Below are positions 8,288-17,413 of a stretch of DNA of 64,000 nt, in pieces (positions within the stretch are counted from its first letter, which is position 1; every line of letters starts with the position of its first letter). The notes below the pieces were generated by a model. That model had not been told where the DNA came from, did not search any database, and saw nothing but the letters and a program-made list of their open reading frames with translations. Both the position numbers and the translations under genes were made by a program. The DNA comes from Streptomyces sp. CB02923 (GTDB lineage: Bacteria; Actinomycetota; Actinomycetes; Streptomycetales; Streptomycetaceae): assembly GCF_001905005.1 (NCBI RefSeq), contig NZ_LWKZ01000001.1, forward strand, positions 1,388,657 to 1,452,656, given 5' to 3'.

Positions 8288-8851
8288 ATGATCGAGATCC
8301 CGTCCGACCTGAACCCGGCCCTCGTGCCCCTCGCCTTCCTGCTCGGCAACTGGGAGGGCGCGGGCGTCGCCGACTTCCCCGGTGCCGAGAAGTGCAACTT
8401 CGGCCAGGAGGTCACCTTCACGCACGACGGCCGTGACTTCCTCGAATACACCTCGCACAGCTGGGTGCTCGACGGCGAGGGCAAGAAGGTCGCTCCGCTG
8501 GAGACCGAGTCCGGCTACTGGCGCATCGACAAGGACCGCAAGGTCGAGATCGTGATGATCCGCGACGGCGGTGTCGCCGAGGTCTGGTACGGCGAGCTGG
8601 CCGACCAGAAGCCGCAGATCGACCTGGCCACGGACGCCGTCGCGCGGACCGCCGCCGCCGGCCCGTACACCGGCGGCAAGCGCCTGTACGGCTATGTGAA
8701 CAGCGACCTGATGTGGGTCGGCGAGAAGGCCACCCCCGAGGTGCCGCTGCGCCCGTACATGTCCGCGCACCTGAAGAAGGTCGTCGACCCGCGCGAGTGG
8801 GCCAAGGACATCAAGGACCTGCCGGACGACGGCATCGCCTTCTTCAAGTAG
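8288..8851 (+). CDS. nitrobindin-like heme-binding beta-barrel protein (FABP family)
   Basis: 187 residues with the nitrobindin/DUF1794 signature: LGNWEGAG near residue 20, then the strand-rich pattern RDFLEYTSHSWVLDG and ETESGYWRIDKDRKVEI. Family members bind ferric heme in a lipocalin-like barrel and handle nitric oxide or peroxynitrite. They are often annotated as fatty-acid-binding-like proteins in actinobacteria. The proximal histidine normally near the C-terminus may be H in MSAHLKKVV. The stop codon is the first triplet of a tandem repeat array. Ligand inferred from the family. Confidence 0.8.
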   Translation: MIEIPSDLNPALVPLAFLLGNWEGAGVADFPGAEKCNFGQEVTFTHDGRDFLEYTSHSWVLDGEGKKVAPLETESGYWRIDKDRKVEIVMIRDGGVAEVWYGELADQKPQIDLATDAVARTAAAGPYTGGKRLYGYVNSDLMWVGEKATPEVPLRPYMSAHLKKVVDPREWAKDIKDLPDDGIAFFK

Positions 8852-8905
8852 ACACGTTCTTCACGTAGACACGTCCTTCACGTAGATACGATCTTCACGT
8901 AGACA
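8849..8905 (+). repeat. 17-bp tandem repeat, 3.4 copies
   Basis: Units start at 8849, 8866 and 8883 and a partial copy at 8900. Each begins TAGACACG and ends TTCACG, with one to three mismatches between units. The first TAG is the stop codon of the nitrobindin-like gene, so the array begins inside the coding sequence end. Confidence 0.8.
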
Positions 8906-8908
8906 AGC

Positions 8909-9021
8909 CGACCTGCACAGGTCGCAGAGCGCCCCGCGGGGGAAGTCCGGTGAGAGTCCGGCGCTGACCCGCAACGGTGTGCGGAACATCCGTTCCGCCA
9001 GCCCGATCACCCGCGGGGGCG
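8909..9021 (+). promoter_or_regulatory. cobalamin (B12) riboswitch
   Basis: The conserved core is plain: GGGGAAGTCCGGTGAGAGTC around 8939-8958, then CGGCGCTGACCCGCAACGGT (8959-8978), then AGCCCGATCACC (9000-9011). This is the cobalamin riboswitch consensus in order and on the plus strand, 110 bases before the ABC importer. Binding of adenosylcobalamin normally shuts expression off. It places the three downstream importer genes in B12 or cobalt-corrinoid uptake. Confidence 0.93.
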
Positions 9022-9134
9022 CCCGTTCCTGAACAACTCGCCGTGGACTGCGAGGGGACTCCGCCGCCGGCCTCGCGCCACGCGCCGTCACCCCTGACCG
9101 TACGGACGCGGCCCGAGCCGAAGGCGTACGTCCC

Positions 9135-10241
9135 TTGACCGCCTCCGCACGCACCGCCGAACCCGCCCCCGCGGACCAGGCCGGCGCCCGGCCGCGTACC
9201 GGCGCGCCGGTACCCACCGTGCCGCTGGTCGCCGGACTCGCGCTGGCCCTGCTCGCCTCGGTGGTGTGCGGCGTCGGCCTGGGCGCCTCCGGCGTCGGGT
9301 GGGGCGAGGTGCTGCACCACCTCGGCGCCGGACTGAGCGGCGGCACCATCACGCCCGACGAGGTCTCCGCCTACACCATCGTGTGGGAGCTGCGCTTCCC
9401 GCGCGCGGTCCTGGCCGCCGTCGTCGGCGCCGGGCTCTCCGCCATCGGCGTCGCCGTGCAGGCCCTGGTACGCAACGCCCTCGCCGACCCCTTCGTGCTC
9501 GGCATCTCCTCCGGCGCCGCGGTCGGCGCCAACGCCGTCCTGCTCTTCGGAGCGCTCACCGCGCTCGGCGTCTGGGCCCTGTCCGCCGCCGCCTTCGGCT
9601 CGGCGCTGCTGGCCATGACCCTGGTGTACGCGGCGGCCCGCAGCGCCCACGGGCTGACCCCGCTGCGCCTGGTCCTGACCGGCTCCGCGATGTACTACGG
9701 CTTCTCCGCCCTCTCCACCCTGATGGTCTTCGCCGCCGACCGGGGCGAGGCGGCGCGCAACGCCATGATGTGGCTGCTCGGCAGCCTCAGCGGGGCGGGC
9801 TGGGGCTCGCTGCCCGTCGCCGCTGCGGCGGTGGCCGCCGCGCTGCTGTACCTGATGCTCTCCGCGGGCCGCCTCGACGCGCTCGCCATGGGCGACGAGT
9901 CGGCCGCCGCCCTCGGCGTGGACCCCGGGCGGCTGCGCCGGGAGCTGTTCGCGGTCACCGCGGCCGTCACCGGCGCGGTGGTCGCGGTCAGCGGGGCGAT
10001 CGGCTTCGTCGGGCTGATGGTGCCGCACGTGACCCGGATGCTGGTGGGCGCCGGCCACCGCCGGGTGCTGGCCGTGGCGCCGCTGCTGGGCGCGGTGCTG
10101 ATGGTGTGGGTGGACATCCTGTCCCGGGTGCTGCTGGCGCCCGTCGAACTGCCGGTGGGAGTGATCACCGCCGTCATCGGCGTGCCGGCCTTCGTCCTGC
10201 TGATGCGGCGCCGCGGCTACACCTTCGGAGGCGGTTCCTGA
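9135..10241 (+). CDS. btuC: FecCD-type ABC importer permease, probably cobalamin (BtuC-like)
   Basis: 368 residues with about nine or ten membrane helices and the FecCD/BtuC patterns: ELRFPRAVLAAVVGAGLSA near residue 90, ALVRNALADPFVLGISSGAA near 115 and GFVGLMVPHVTRM near 295. It forms the membrane channel of a type II importer for a chelate. The riboswitch upstream argues for cobalamin rather than an iron siderophore. TTG start at 9135. The stop overlaps the start of the ATPase gene (TGATG). The symbol rests on the riboswitch context. Confidence 0.85.
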   Translation: MTASARTAEPAPADQAGARPRTGAPVPTVPLVAGLALALLASVVCGVGLGASGVGWGEVLHHLGAGLSGGTITPDEVSAYTIVWELRFPRAVLAAVVGAGLSAIGVAVQALVRNALADPFVLGISSGAAVGANAVLLFGALTALGVWALSAAAFGSALLAMTLVYAAARSAHGLTPLRLVLTGSAMYYGFSALSTLMVFAADRGEAARNAMMWLLGSLSGAGWGSLPVAAAAVAAALLYLMLSAGRLDALAMGDESAAALGVDPGRLRRELFAVTAAVTGAVVAVSGAIGFVGLMVPHVTRMLVGAGHRRVLAVAPLLGAVLMVWVDILSRVLLAPVELPVGVITAVIGVPAFVLLMRRRGYTFGGGS

Positions 10242-11035
10242 TGCGTATCGACATCGACGCGGTGTCCGTGGACGTGGCCGGGACCCGGCTCGTGCACGAC
10301 ATCACCCTGCACGCCGGCAGCGGCCGGGTCGTCGGGCTGGTCGGGCCCAACGGCAGCGGCAAGTCCACCCTGCTGCGCTGCGCCTACCGCGCGCTGCGCC
10401 CGGCCGTCGGAACGGTGCGGCTGGACGGCACCGACCTGCACGCCATGGGCGTACGCGAAGGGGCCCGCCGGCTGGCCGCGCTGCCCCAGGAGTCGGCGAC
10501 CGAGTTCGGCTTCACGGCCGCCGAGGTCGTCGGGATGGGGCGGCTGCCGCACCAGCGCGGGACGGGGCGGCCGAGCGCGGCGGACCTTCGCGTGTGTGAG
10601 GACGCGCTCGCCCGGACCGGCGCCGCGCACCTCGCCGGACGCGCCTTCCTGAGCCTGTCCGGCGGCGAGAAGCAGCGCGTCCTGATCGCCCGCGCGCTGG
10701 CCCAGGAGCCGCGGGTACTCGTGCTGGACGAGCCGACGAACCACCTCGACATCGCGCAGCAGCTGGAGCTGCTGGCGCTGGTGCGCGACAGCGGGCTGAC
10801 GGTGCTGACCGCGCTGCACGACCTGAACCTGGCCGCCGGGCACTGCGACGAGCTGTACGTCATCTCCGGCGGGCGCATCGTCGCCTCCGGCGCGCCGCAC
10901 GACGTACTGGCCCCGGAGCTGCTCGCCGAGGTGTTCGGGGTGCGCGCGCACCGCGTACCGCACCCGGAAACCGGCGCCGTACAGCTGCTGTTCGACCGCC
11001 TGCCCGCCCGCACCGGCCAGCCGGCCGTCTCGTGA
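10241..11035 (+). CDS. btuD: ABC importer ATP-binding protein, probably cobalamin (BtuD-like)
   Basis: 264 residues. Walker A GPNGSGKST near residue 35, signature LSGGEKQR near 142, Walker B VLVLDEPTNHLD near 162 and switch LHDLNLA with its histidine. This is the FecE/BtuD class of ATPases that pair with FecCD permeases. It starts at the overlapping TGATG with the permease stop and ends in a four-base overlap with the GTG that opens the next reading frame, so the three importer genes form one operon under the riboswitch. Confidence 0.88.
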   Translation: MRIDIDAVSVDVAGTRLVHDITLHAGSGRVVGLVGPNGSGKSTLLRCAYRALRPAVGTVRLDGTDLHAMGVREGARRLAALPQESATEFGFTAAEVVGMGRLPHQRGTGRPSAADLRVCEDALARTGAAHLAGRAFLSLSGGEKQRVLIARALAQEPRVLVLDEPTNHLDIAQQLELLALVRDSGLTVLTALHDLNLAAGHCDELYVISGGRIVASGAPHDVLAPELLAEVFGVRAHRVPHPETGAVQLLFDRLPARTGQPAVS

Positions 11036-11055
11036 CATCCCCCCTGAGGACCCCC

Positions 11056-12096
11056 ATGCGCACCCGCCACCGCTCCGCCGCCCTGCTCACCGCCCTCGCA
11101 CTCGCCGCGCTCACCGGCTGCGGCGCGCACGTGGCCGAGGACGGGAAGGGGGACGCCGCCAAGGCGTCCGGGTCCGGGCGCTACCCGGTCACGATCGAGA
11201 ACTGCGGTACGAAGACGACGTACGACAAGGCGCCGCGGCGCGTGGTCACCAACGACGTCGGGATCGCGGACATCATGTTCGCGCTCGGGCTGGAGGACCA
11301 CATGGCCGGGTACGTCATGCCGGCGTACCGGGGCAGGATCGACGCCGTCGCCTGGAAGGACGCGTACGGCAAGGTGCCCTGGCTCTCCAAGAAGGCGATC
11401 ACCAAGGAGATCGCCCTGGACGCCAGGGCCGACCTGGTCTTCGCGGGCTGGAACTACGGCTTCGGCGAGGACAGCGACGTCACCCCCGCCTCCCTGAAGA
11501 AGCTCGGCATCGGCAGCTACGTCCTGACCGAGTCGTGCCGCAACGGGACCGACGGCGGCCAGGGCAGCGCCCGCGGCGTGATGCCGCCGCTGGACGCGCT
11601 GTACACCGACCTGAAGACGCTGGGGAAGATCTTCGACGTCGAGGACCGGGCGGACGCGCTGATCGCCACGTACCGCAAGCAGGTGGCCGACGCGCAGGCC
11701 AAGGCGCCGAAGGACGGCGAACGGCCCTCCGTCTTCCTCTACGACGGCGGCCAGGACAAGCCGCTGACCTCCGGCCGCTTCGCCGGGCCGCACGACATCA
11801 TCACCAAGGCCGGCGGCGACCACGTCATGAAGGACCTCAAGGACACCTGGACCACGGTGGGGTGGGAGACGGTGGTCGAGCGCGACCCCGACGTGATCGT
11901 CATCAACGACTACGGCACGCCGACCGCCGAACAGAAGAAGTCTTTCCTGAAGTCGTACGCGCCGCTGAAGAACGTCTCGGCGGTCAAGAACAACCGCATC
12001 TACGTCATGGATTACGCCGATCTGGTGGAGAGCCCGCGCAACCCGGCGGCCGTCACCGCGCTGTCCGGCTACCTGCGGGACGTACGCGGCCACTGA
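11056..12096 (+). CDS. btuF: ABC importer substrate-binding lipoprotein, probably corrinoid
   Basis: 346 residues. The lipobox LTGC (Cys about residue 19) follows a hydrophobic stretch, so it is a lipid-anchored protein outside the membrane. The rest matches the type III periplasmic-binding fold: VTNDVGIADIMFALGL, then RADLVFAGWNYGF and ERDPDVIVINDYG. The ATG at 11056 is preferred because GAGGA lies seven bases upstream; a GTG at 11032 that overlaps the ATPase stop is the other candidate. B12 as ligand is inferred from the riboswitch. Confidence 0.83.
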   Translation: MRTRHRSAALLTALALAALTGCGAHVAEDGKGDAAKASGSGRYPVTIENCGTKTTYDKAPRRVVTNDVGIADIMFALGLEDHMAGYVMPAYRGRIDAVAWKDAYGKVPWLSKKAITKEIALDARADLVFAGWNYGFGEDSDVTPASLKKLGIGSYVLTESCRNGTDGGQGSARGVMPPLDALYTDLKTLGKIFDVEDRADALIATYRKQVADAQAKAPKDGERPSVFLYDGGQDKPLTSGRFAGPHDIITKAGGDHVMKDLKDTWTTVGWETVVERDPDVIVINDYGTPTAEQKKSFLKSYAPLKNVSAVKNNRIYVMDYADLVESPRNPAAVTALSGYLRDVRGH

Positions 12097-12117
12097 GCGC
12101 GCTCCTACACTGGGGGC

Positions 12118-12567
12118 GTGGTGAGCAGCGACTGGCAGAGCGACCTCCGTAAACGCGGGTACCGGCTGACCCCGCAGCGCCAGCTCGTGCTGGAGGCTGT
12201 GGACAAGCTCGAACACGCCACCCCCGACGACATCCTCACCGAGGTGCGCAAGACGGCGGGCGGCGTCAACATCTCCACCGTCTACCGGACGCTGGAGCTG
12301 CTGGAGGAGCTGAGCCTGGTCAGCCATGCCCACCTCGGGCACGGCGCGCCCACGTACCACCTCGCCGACCGGCACCACCACATCCACCTGGTGTGCCGGG
12401 ACTGCACGGAAGTGATCGAGGCCGATCTGGCGGTGGCCGAACCGTTCACGACGACGCTGCGGGAAACGTTCGGCTTCGACACGGACCTGAAGCACTTCGC
12501 GATCTTCGGGCGCTGTGCGGCGTGCACCGCCAAGTGCGCGGCGCCGAAGCCCGGGTCCGGAGCGTAG
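12118..12567 (+). CDS. nur: Nur, nickel-responsive Fur-family repressor
   Basis: 149 residues very like S. coelicolor Nur as I remember it: RKRGYRLTPQRQLVLEAVDK, then NISTVYRTLELLEEL, then the metal-binding HADRHHHIHLVCRDC-like segment (ADRHHHIHLVCRDC) and FGRCAACTAKC at the end. Nur represses nickel uptake and sodF when nickel is bound and so controls the choice between Ni- and Fe-superoxide dismutase. A -10-like TACACT sits six bases before the GTG, so the mRNA is probably leaderless. It follows a chelate importer but has its own promoter. Confidence 0.88.
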   Translation: MVSSDWQSDLRKRGYRLTPQRQLVLEAVDKLEHATPDDILTEVRKTAGGVNISTVYRTLELLEELSLVSHAHLGHGAPTYHLADRHHHIHLVCRDCTEVIEADLAVAEPFTTTLRETFGFDTDLKHFAIFGRCAACTAKCAAPKPGSGA

Positions 12568-12598
12568 GTCACCACCACGCCGGTCGTAGGCTGGGGGT

Positions 12599-13579
12599 AT
12601 GCCGCGCCAACGTGAAGCCAGTCCGCTGCTGTCGCTGCCGGGTGCCGTTCCGGCCGAGGCCCCCGACGAAGGGGTCGCCGCACACTACGGCGACCTGTTC
12701 CGGGAGCAACGCACCCTCGCCGACGGCCGCGGTCTCGTCGACCTCTCGCACCGCGGTGTGGTCACCGTCAGCGGCCCGGAGCGGCTGAGCTGGCTGCACC
12801 TGCTGCTGACGCAGCACGTCACCGACCTCGCGCCGGGCCACGCCACCGAGGCGCTGATCCTCTCCGCCAACGGCCACATCGAGCACGCCCTCTACCTCGT
12901 CGACGACGGCGAGACGACCTGGCTGCACACCGAGCCGGGCAACGAGGAGGCGCTGATCGCCTACCTGGAGAGCATGAAATTCTTCTACCGCGTCGAGGTC
13001 GCCGACCGTACGGACGATTACGCGGTCGTCCACCTGCCGGCCGGCTCCATCGCCGAGACGCCGAAGGACGCGGTCGTCCGGGAGACCCCGCACGGCCGGG
13101 ACGTCTTCCTGCCCCGGGGCGACCTGGAGGCCTTCGCCGCGGCCAACGGGCCGGCCGTCGGCACCCTGGCCCTGGAGGCCCTGCGCGTCGAGGCGCACCG
13201 GCCGCGGCTGGGCATGGAGACCGACCACCGCACCATCCCGCACGAGCTGGGGTGGCTCGGCACCGCCGTGCACCTCCAGAAGGGCTGCTACCGCGGCCAG
13301 GAGACCGTGGCCCGCGTCCACAACCTGGGGAAGCCGCCGCGCCGCCTGGTCTTCCTCCACCTGGACGGCAGCGAGGTGCACCTGCCGCCGCACGGCGCGC
13401 CCGTACGCCTCGCCGCGGACGGCGCCGAAGGCCGCCAGCTCGGCTTCATCACCACCTCGGCCCGCCACCACGAGCTGGGCCCCATCGCGCTGGCCCTCGT
13501 CAAGCGCAACGTCCCCGTCGACGCGGAGCTCCTCGCGGAGAGCACCGCGGCGGCCCAGGAGGTCGTGGTCGAGCCGTAG
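12599..13579 (+). CDS. ygfZ: YgfZ/GcvT-domain folate-binding protein
   Basis: 326 residues of the YgfZ family. The diagnostic KGCYRGQE motif, with its conserved Cys, lies near residue 228. The N-terminal GcvT-like part has LVDLSHRGVVTVSGPERL. YgfZ proteins use tetrahydrofolate to help repair or assemble certain Fe-S enzymes. The ATG at 12599 has TAGGCT six bases upstream and no ribosome site, again a leaderless arrangement. It is convergent with dtd across a short hairpin. Confidence 0.87.
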   Translation: MPRQREASPLLSLPGAVPAEAPDEGVAAHYGDLFREQRTLADGRGLVDLSHRGVVTVSGPERLSWLHLLLTQHVTDLAPGHATEALILSANGHIEHALYLVDDGETTWLHTEPGNEEALIAYLESMKFFYRVEVADRTDDYAVVHLPAGSIAETPKDAVVRETPHGRDVFLPRGDLEAFAAANGPAVGTLALEALRVEAHRPRLGMETDHRTIPHELGWLGTAVHLQKGCYRGQETVARVHNLGKPPRRLVFLHLDGSEVHLPPHGAPVRLAADGAEGRQLGFITTSARHHELGPIALALVKRNVPVDAELLAESTAAAQEVVVEP

Positions 13580-13586
13580 GAGCCGG

Positions 13587-13624
13587 ACCGGCCCGTACCC
13601 GGCTGACCCGGGCCGCGGGCCGGT
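13587..13624. terminator. stem-loop between convergent ygfZ and dtd
   Basis: Inverted repeat ACCGGCCCG (13587-13595) and CGGGCCGGT (13616-13624), nine base pairs. It sits between two convergent stops and could serve both strands. No U-tract. Confidence 0.4.
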
Positions 13625-13633
13625 GCCCGCGGC

Positions 13634-14059
13634 TCACACCTCCAGGAGCACCGTGAACGGGCCGTCGTTCGTCAGCGTCACCTTCATGTCCGCGCCGAAG
13701 CGGCCCGTGCCGACCTCGGCGCCCAGCGCGCGCAGCTGATGGACGACCTCGTCGACGAGAGGTTCGGCCACCGGGCCGGGGGCCGCGGCGTTCCAGGTGG
13801 GCCGACGGCCCTTGCGGGCGTCACCGTAGAGAGTGAACTGGCTGATGACCAGCAGGCCCGCACCCGTGTCCGAGCAGGACTTCTCGCCGTCCAGGATGCG
13901 CACCGACCACAGCTTGCGGGCGAGCTGCGCCGCCTTCGCCGGAGTGTCGTCGTGCGTCACCCCGACCAGCACGCACAGCCCCTCACCGACGATCTCCCCG
14001 ACCGTCTCGCCGTCCACCACGACGCGTGCGCCGTCGACCCTCTGCACCACAGCTCGCAT
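13634..14059 (-). CDS. dtd: D-aminoacyl-tRNA deacylase
   Basis: 141 residues, the usual Dtd length. It starts MRAVVQRV and contains both active-site motifs: SQFTLYGD near residue 78 and a [10 protein letters not shown] motif near the end (NxGP with the cis Gly-Pro-like pair). The enzyme removes D-amino acids, and glycine, wrongly attached to tRNA. The ATG at 14059 is chosen as the family start; an in-frame ATG nine bases upstream would add MGG. Divergent from rsiG. Confidence 0.93.
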   Translation of the reverse strand: MRAVVQRVDGARVVVDGETVGEIVGEGLCVLVGVTHDDTPAKAAQLARKLWSVRILDGEKSCSDTGAGLLVISQFTLYGDARKGRRPTWNAAAPGPVAEPLVDEVVHQLRALGAEVGTGRFGADMKVTLTNDGPFTVLLEV

Positions 14060-14242
14060 ACCGCCCATGATGCACGGCACGCCCGGGACTCCGACAGCCG
14101 TACCTCCCCGGGGCCGTTCGGGTGCCATGGCCATGGCTGGCCCTGCGGGGGGCCCGCCCGCAGTGGCACGATGCGTGCACGCGGTGCGTCGCGCGGACAC
14201 CCTGCCCGTGCGACCGCACCGGACGAGGGGACGGAACCACTC

Positions 14243-14911
14243 ATGAGCACTGCCGGTCCCGGGCGCACTCCCGGTCCCGTACCGATCGCCCGTACGGCGC
14301 CGACGCCGGCCCGTACGACCACGCAGGCCCCGGCACCCGCCGGGCCCGCCCGCACGGAGGACGGTCCCATGTTCCAGGCAGGCACGGCACCGCACCGGGC
14401 CCCGCTGCAACGCGACCGCTTCCGCCCGGTCCCACGGCCCGACCTGCACCTGCTGACCCTGCCCGACCTGCGCGTACTGCGCCGCGAAGCCCAGCAGGAG
14501 GAGGCCGACCTGAGCTATGTGCGGCGGCTGCTGCAAGGCCGGATCGACATCCTGCGCGCCGAGAGCACCCGCCGTACGGCCCCGCACTCCCCCCTGCTGG
14601 ACCGCCTCCCCGAGATCCTCACCGACGGGCCGTCGCAGCACCGCTCCTCGGCCCGCCACGTGACGCTCGGCATGCCGCACAGCGAGGAGTACCGCCAGCT
14701 GGCGGAGCAGATGCTCGGCGAGGTGGAGCTGTCGGACCTCACGGCCCGTACGGACCAGGAGCTGCACGACGCGATGGGCCGCCTGGTCCGCTACGAGCAG
14801 CAAGTCTCCCGGCGGCGCCAGACCCTCCAGCGGACCGCCGACGATTGCAGTGCGGAGATCGCCCGCAGGTACCGTGAAGGCGAAGCACAAGTAGACGACC
14901 TGCTCTCCTGA
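14243..14911 (+). CDS. rsiG: RsiG, c-di-GMP-dependent anti-sigma factor for WhiG
   Basis: 222 residues. Two copies of the RsiG c-di-GMP motif E-x3-S-x2-R-x3-Q-x3-D are exact: E87, S91, R94, Q98, D102 and E185, S189, R192, Q196, D200. They lie in two predicted antiparallel helices. In S. venezuelae RsiG bound to a c-di-GMP dimer holds the sporulation sigma factor WhiG inactive. Residues 1-60 are a Pro/Ala/Thr-rich extension. ATG start at 14243; a second ATG at 14369 would remove most of that extension. The motif match makes the call firm. Confidence 0.92.
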   Translation: MSTAGPGRTPGPVPIARTAPTPARTTTQAPAPAGPARTEDGPMFQAGTAPHRAPLQRDRFRPVPRPDLHLLTLPDLRVLRREAQQEEADLSYVRRLLQGRIDILRAESTRRTAPHSPLLDRLPEILTDGPSQHRSSARHVTLGMPHSEEYRQLAEQMLGEVELSDLTARTDQELHDAMGRLVRYEQQVSRRRQTLQRTADDCSAEIARRYREGEAQVDDLLS

Positions 14912-14966
14912 CCCGGCTGCCGCGCGGCCGCGGGGGGACTGCGGGCCCCTTTCCGGAAGGCCGCCG

Positions 14967-15947
14967 ATGAGCTCCACCACCGTTACCGACGGGCCCGCCC
15001 CTGCCGGTATATCCCCCGTCCTCGCCGAAGTCGTGCGTTCGGGCTTCGTCGAGGGCCGGCACCGCGGATCGCTGGTGGTGCTGGCGGCGGACGGCAGCGT
15101 GGAGACCACGCTCGGCGACGTGGCCTCCCCGGTCTTCCCGCGCTCGGCCAACAAGCCGATGCAGGCCGCCGCCATCCTGCGGGCGGGCCTGGACCTGTCG
15201 GGCGAGCGGCTGGCGCTGGCCGCCGCGAGCCACTCCGGCGAGAGCTTCCACCTCGACCTCGTCCAGAAGATGCTCAGCGAGCACGGCCTGTCCGCCGGAC
15301 TGCTGCAGACCCCGGCGGACCTGCCGCTGGACCCGGCGGAGGCGGAGACGTACCTGGCGTCCGGGCGGGTGCGCGACCCCCTGACGATGAACTGCTCCGG
15401 CAAGCACACCGCCATGCTGGCCGCCTGCGCCGCCAACGGCTGGCCGCTGGACACCTACCTCCACCCGGACCACCCGCTCCAGCAGCTCGCCCTGGAGGCG
15501 GTGCGCTCCGCGAGCGGCGAGCGCGTCGAGCACATCGGCACGGACGGCTGCGGCGCGCCGCTGATGGCCATCTCCCTGACCGGTCTGGCCCGCTCGTTCC
15601 GGCACTTCGTGCTGGCCGGTGCCGGTACGCCGGAGCGGCGCGTGGCCGACGCGATGCGCGCGCACCCGGAGTACGTGGCCGGTACCCGCCGCCCCGACAC
15701 CTGGCTGATGCGGGCGCTGCCCGGCGTGCTGTCCAAGATGGGCGCGGAGGCCGTGCAGGCGGTGGCGCTGCCGGACGGGCGGGCGCTGGCGTTCAAGGTG
15801 GAGGACGGCGCCACCCGCACGCTCGGGCCGATACTCGGCCGGGTGCTGCGGCTGATGGGTGTGGAATCGCCGGTGCTGGACCGGATCGGGGAGGCGCCGC
15901 TGCTGGGCGGCGCCGAGCGCGTCGGGGAGATCCGCGCGGCGTTCTGA
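14967..15947 (+). CDS. asparaginase (rhizobial type II, AnsB-like PF06089)
   Basis: 326 residues. It follows the pattern of the thermolabile, Rhizobium etli-type asparaginases: [11 protein letters not shown] near residue 30, [11 protein letters not shown] near 63, then [11 protein letters not shown] near 140 and [14 protein letters not shown] near 190. These enzymes use a Ser-Lys pair and a zinc-binding Cys-containing loop to hydrolyse L-asparagine. Start ATG at 14967 after a GGAAGG at 14954-14959. Monocistronic as far as can be seen. Cytoplasmic; no signal peptide. Confidence 0.85.
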   Translation: MSSTTVTDGPAPAGISPVLAEVVRSGFVEGRHRGSLVVLAADGSVETTLGDVASPVFPRSANKPMQAAAILRAGLDLSGERLALAAASHSGESFHLDLVQKMLSEHGLSAGLLQTPADLPLDPAEAETYLASGRVRDPLTMNCSGKHTAMLAACAANGWPLDTYLHPDHPLQQLALEAVRSASGERVEHIGTDGCGAPLMAISLTGLARSFRHFVLAGAGTPERRVADAMRAHPEYVAGTRRPDTWLMRALPGVLSKMGAEAVQAVALPDGRALAFKVEDGATRTLGPILGRVLRLMGVESPVLDRIGEAPLLGGAERVGEIRAAF

Positions 15948-16031
15948 GGCGGTGCGGCGCCCGGACTCCCGGGCGCCCGGCCCCCCGATATTCCCGCGAC
16001 GCCGGGCCGGGACCTTGCCTACCGTACGCAC

Positions 16032-17276
16032 ATGGGCATCGAGGTGCGTACGGTCGGCGACGCGGACATCCCCGACTGGATGCGGGCCATGAAGGCGGGC
16101 TTCCTGCTGCCGCCGTCGGAGATATCCGACGAGGAGATCGAGCACCGCCGCGGCCACTACGACCCGGACCGCACCCAGGGCGCGTACGACAACGGCCGCT
16201 GGGTCGCCACCTTCCGCAGCTTCCCGCAGGAACTGACCGTCGTCGGCGGCGCGTGGGTGCCCGCCGACGCCGTCACGTCCGTCACGGTCTCCCCCACCCA
16301 CCGGCGGCGCGGCCTGCTCAGCCGGATGATGGCGAACGACCTGCGGGCCGCCAAGGAGCGCGGGGACGCCGTCGCCACACTGATCGCCGCGGAGTGCCCG
16401 ATCTACGGGCGGTACGGCTTCGGTCCGGCCACCTGGTGCACCGAGTGGCACATCGACGTGGCGCGCGCCGCGCTGGACCCGCGCCACGCGGGCCCGGACG
16501 ACGGCGGCCGGATCGACTTCGCCGACGCCGCCGAGGTGCGCGAGACCGGCCCGGCGCTGCACGACCGGTTCCGCGCCGGGCAGCCCGGCGCGATCGACCT
16601 GTCCGGCGCCTGGTGGCAGACCCACACCGGTGCCGTCCCGCTCCCGCGCCATCCCGCCAGGGACCGCTTCCACGTCATCCACCGGTCCGCGTCCGGCGAG
16701 GCCCAGGGCCTGGCCACGTACCGGGCGGACGACGTGTGGGAGCACAAGCTGCCGCAGAACACCGTCACCGTCGACCGTCTGACCGCGACCACTCCGGCCG
16801 CCGAACGGGCCCTGTGGCGGTTCCTGTGCTCGATCGACTGGGCCCTGCACATCAGGACGGGGACGCGCGGGCCCGACGACCTGCTGCCGTACCACCTCGG
16901 CGACCCGCGCGCCGCCCGCATCGTGCAGCACGCCGACTACCTGTGGATCCGGCCGCTGGACGTCCCCCGGCTGCTGGAGGCCCGTACGTATCCGGTGAGC
17001 GGCTCCCTCGTCCTGGAGGTCCGGGACGGGGCGGAACTGGCCGGCGGGCGGTTCCTGCTGGAGGCCGGTCCGGCGGGCGCGACCTGTACGCGTACCGGCC
17101 GCAGCGCGGAACTCACCCTGGACGTCGGCGCCTTCGCGGCGCTCTACCTGGGCGACGAGTCCGCGGCGCGGCTGGCCGCCCTCGGCCGCGTCGACGAGGA
17201 GCGGCCGGGCGCCCTGGCCACCGCCGACCTCCTGCTGCACACGGCACGCCGCCCGTGGTGCCCGGACCTCTTCTGA
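16032..17276 (+). CDS. Eis-like GNAT acetyltransferase
   Basis: 414 residues, the three-part Eis family layout: N-terminal GNAT domain, second GNAT-like domain and C-terminal sterol-carrier-like domain. The acetyl-CoA loop reads [15 protein letters not shown] near residue 90, [10 protein letters not shown] follows near residue 130, and the chain ends in Phe, whose carboxylate is catalytic in Eis. In mycobacteria Eis acetylates aminoglycosides and host proteins; the Streptomyces substrate is unknown. TACCGT lies six bases before the ATG, so the transcript is likely leaderless. Confidence 0.85.
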   Translation: MGIEVRTVGDADIPDWMRAMKAGFLLPPSEISDEEIEHRRGHYDPDRTQGAYDNGRWVATFRSFPQELTVVGGAWVPADAVTSVTVSPTHRRRGLLSRMMANDLRAAKERGDAVATLIAAECPIYGRYGFGPATWCTEWHIDVARAALDPRHAGPDDGGRIDFADAAEVRETGPALHDRFRAGQPGAIDLSGAWWQTHTGAVPLPRHPARDRFHVIHRSASGEAQGLATYRADDVWEHKLPQNTVTVDRLTATTPAAERALWRFLCSIDWALHIRTGTRGPDDLLPYHLGDPRAARIVQHADYLWIRPLDVPRLLEARTYPVSGSLVLEVRDGAELAGGRFLLEAGPAGATCTRTGRSAELTLDVGAFAALYLGDESAARLAALGRVDEERPGALATADLLLHTARRPWCPDLF

Positions 17277-17413
17277 CGCGCCGCCGGGCGGGGCCGCGGA
17301 GCGCGCCGGGGGCCGCACCGCAGGTGTGCTGAATAAGGTGGCGGGGACAAGTAAAGGCCCAGGCGGGAGTTGCAGGACACCGCCCCCACCACCAGAGCAG
17401 GAGGCCGGCGACC

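Noticed and set aside
8849..8905. CRISPR or iteron array
   Set aside because: 17-bp units without spacers, no replication or cas genes nearby; simple tandem duplication explains it.
14739..17318. 859-codon minus-strand frame across the asparaginase and Eis-like genes
   Set aside because: No motifs; both opposite genes have full family signatures. Long empty antisense frames are common at this G+C.
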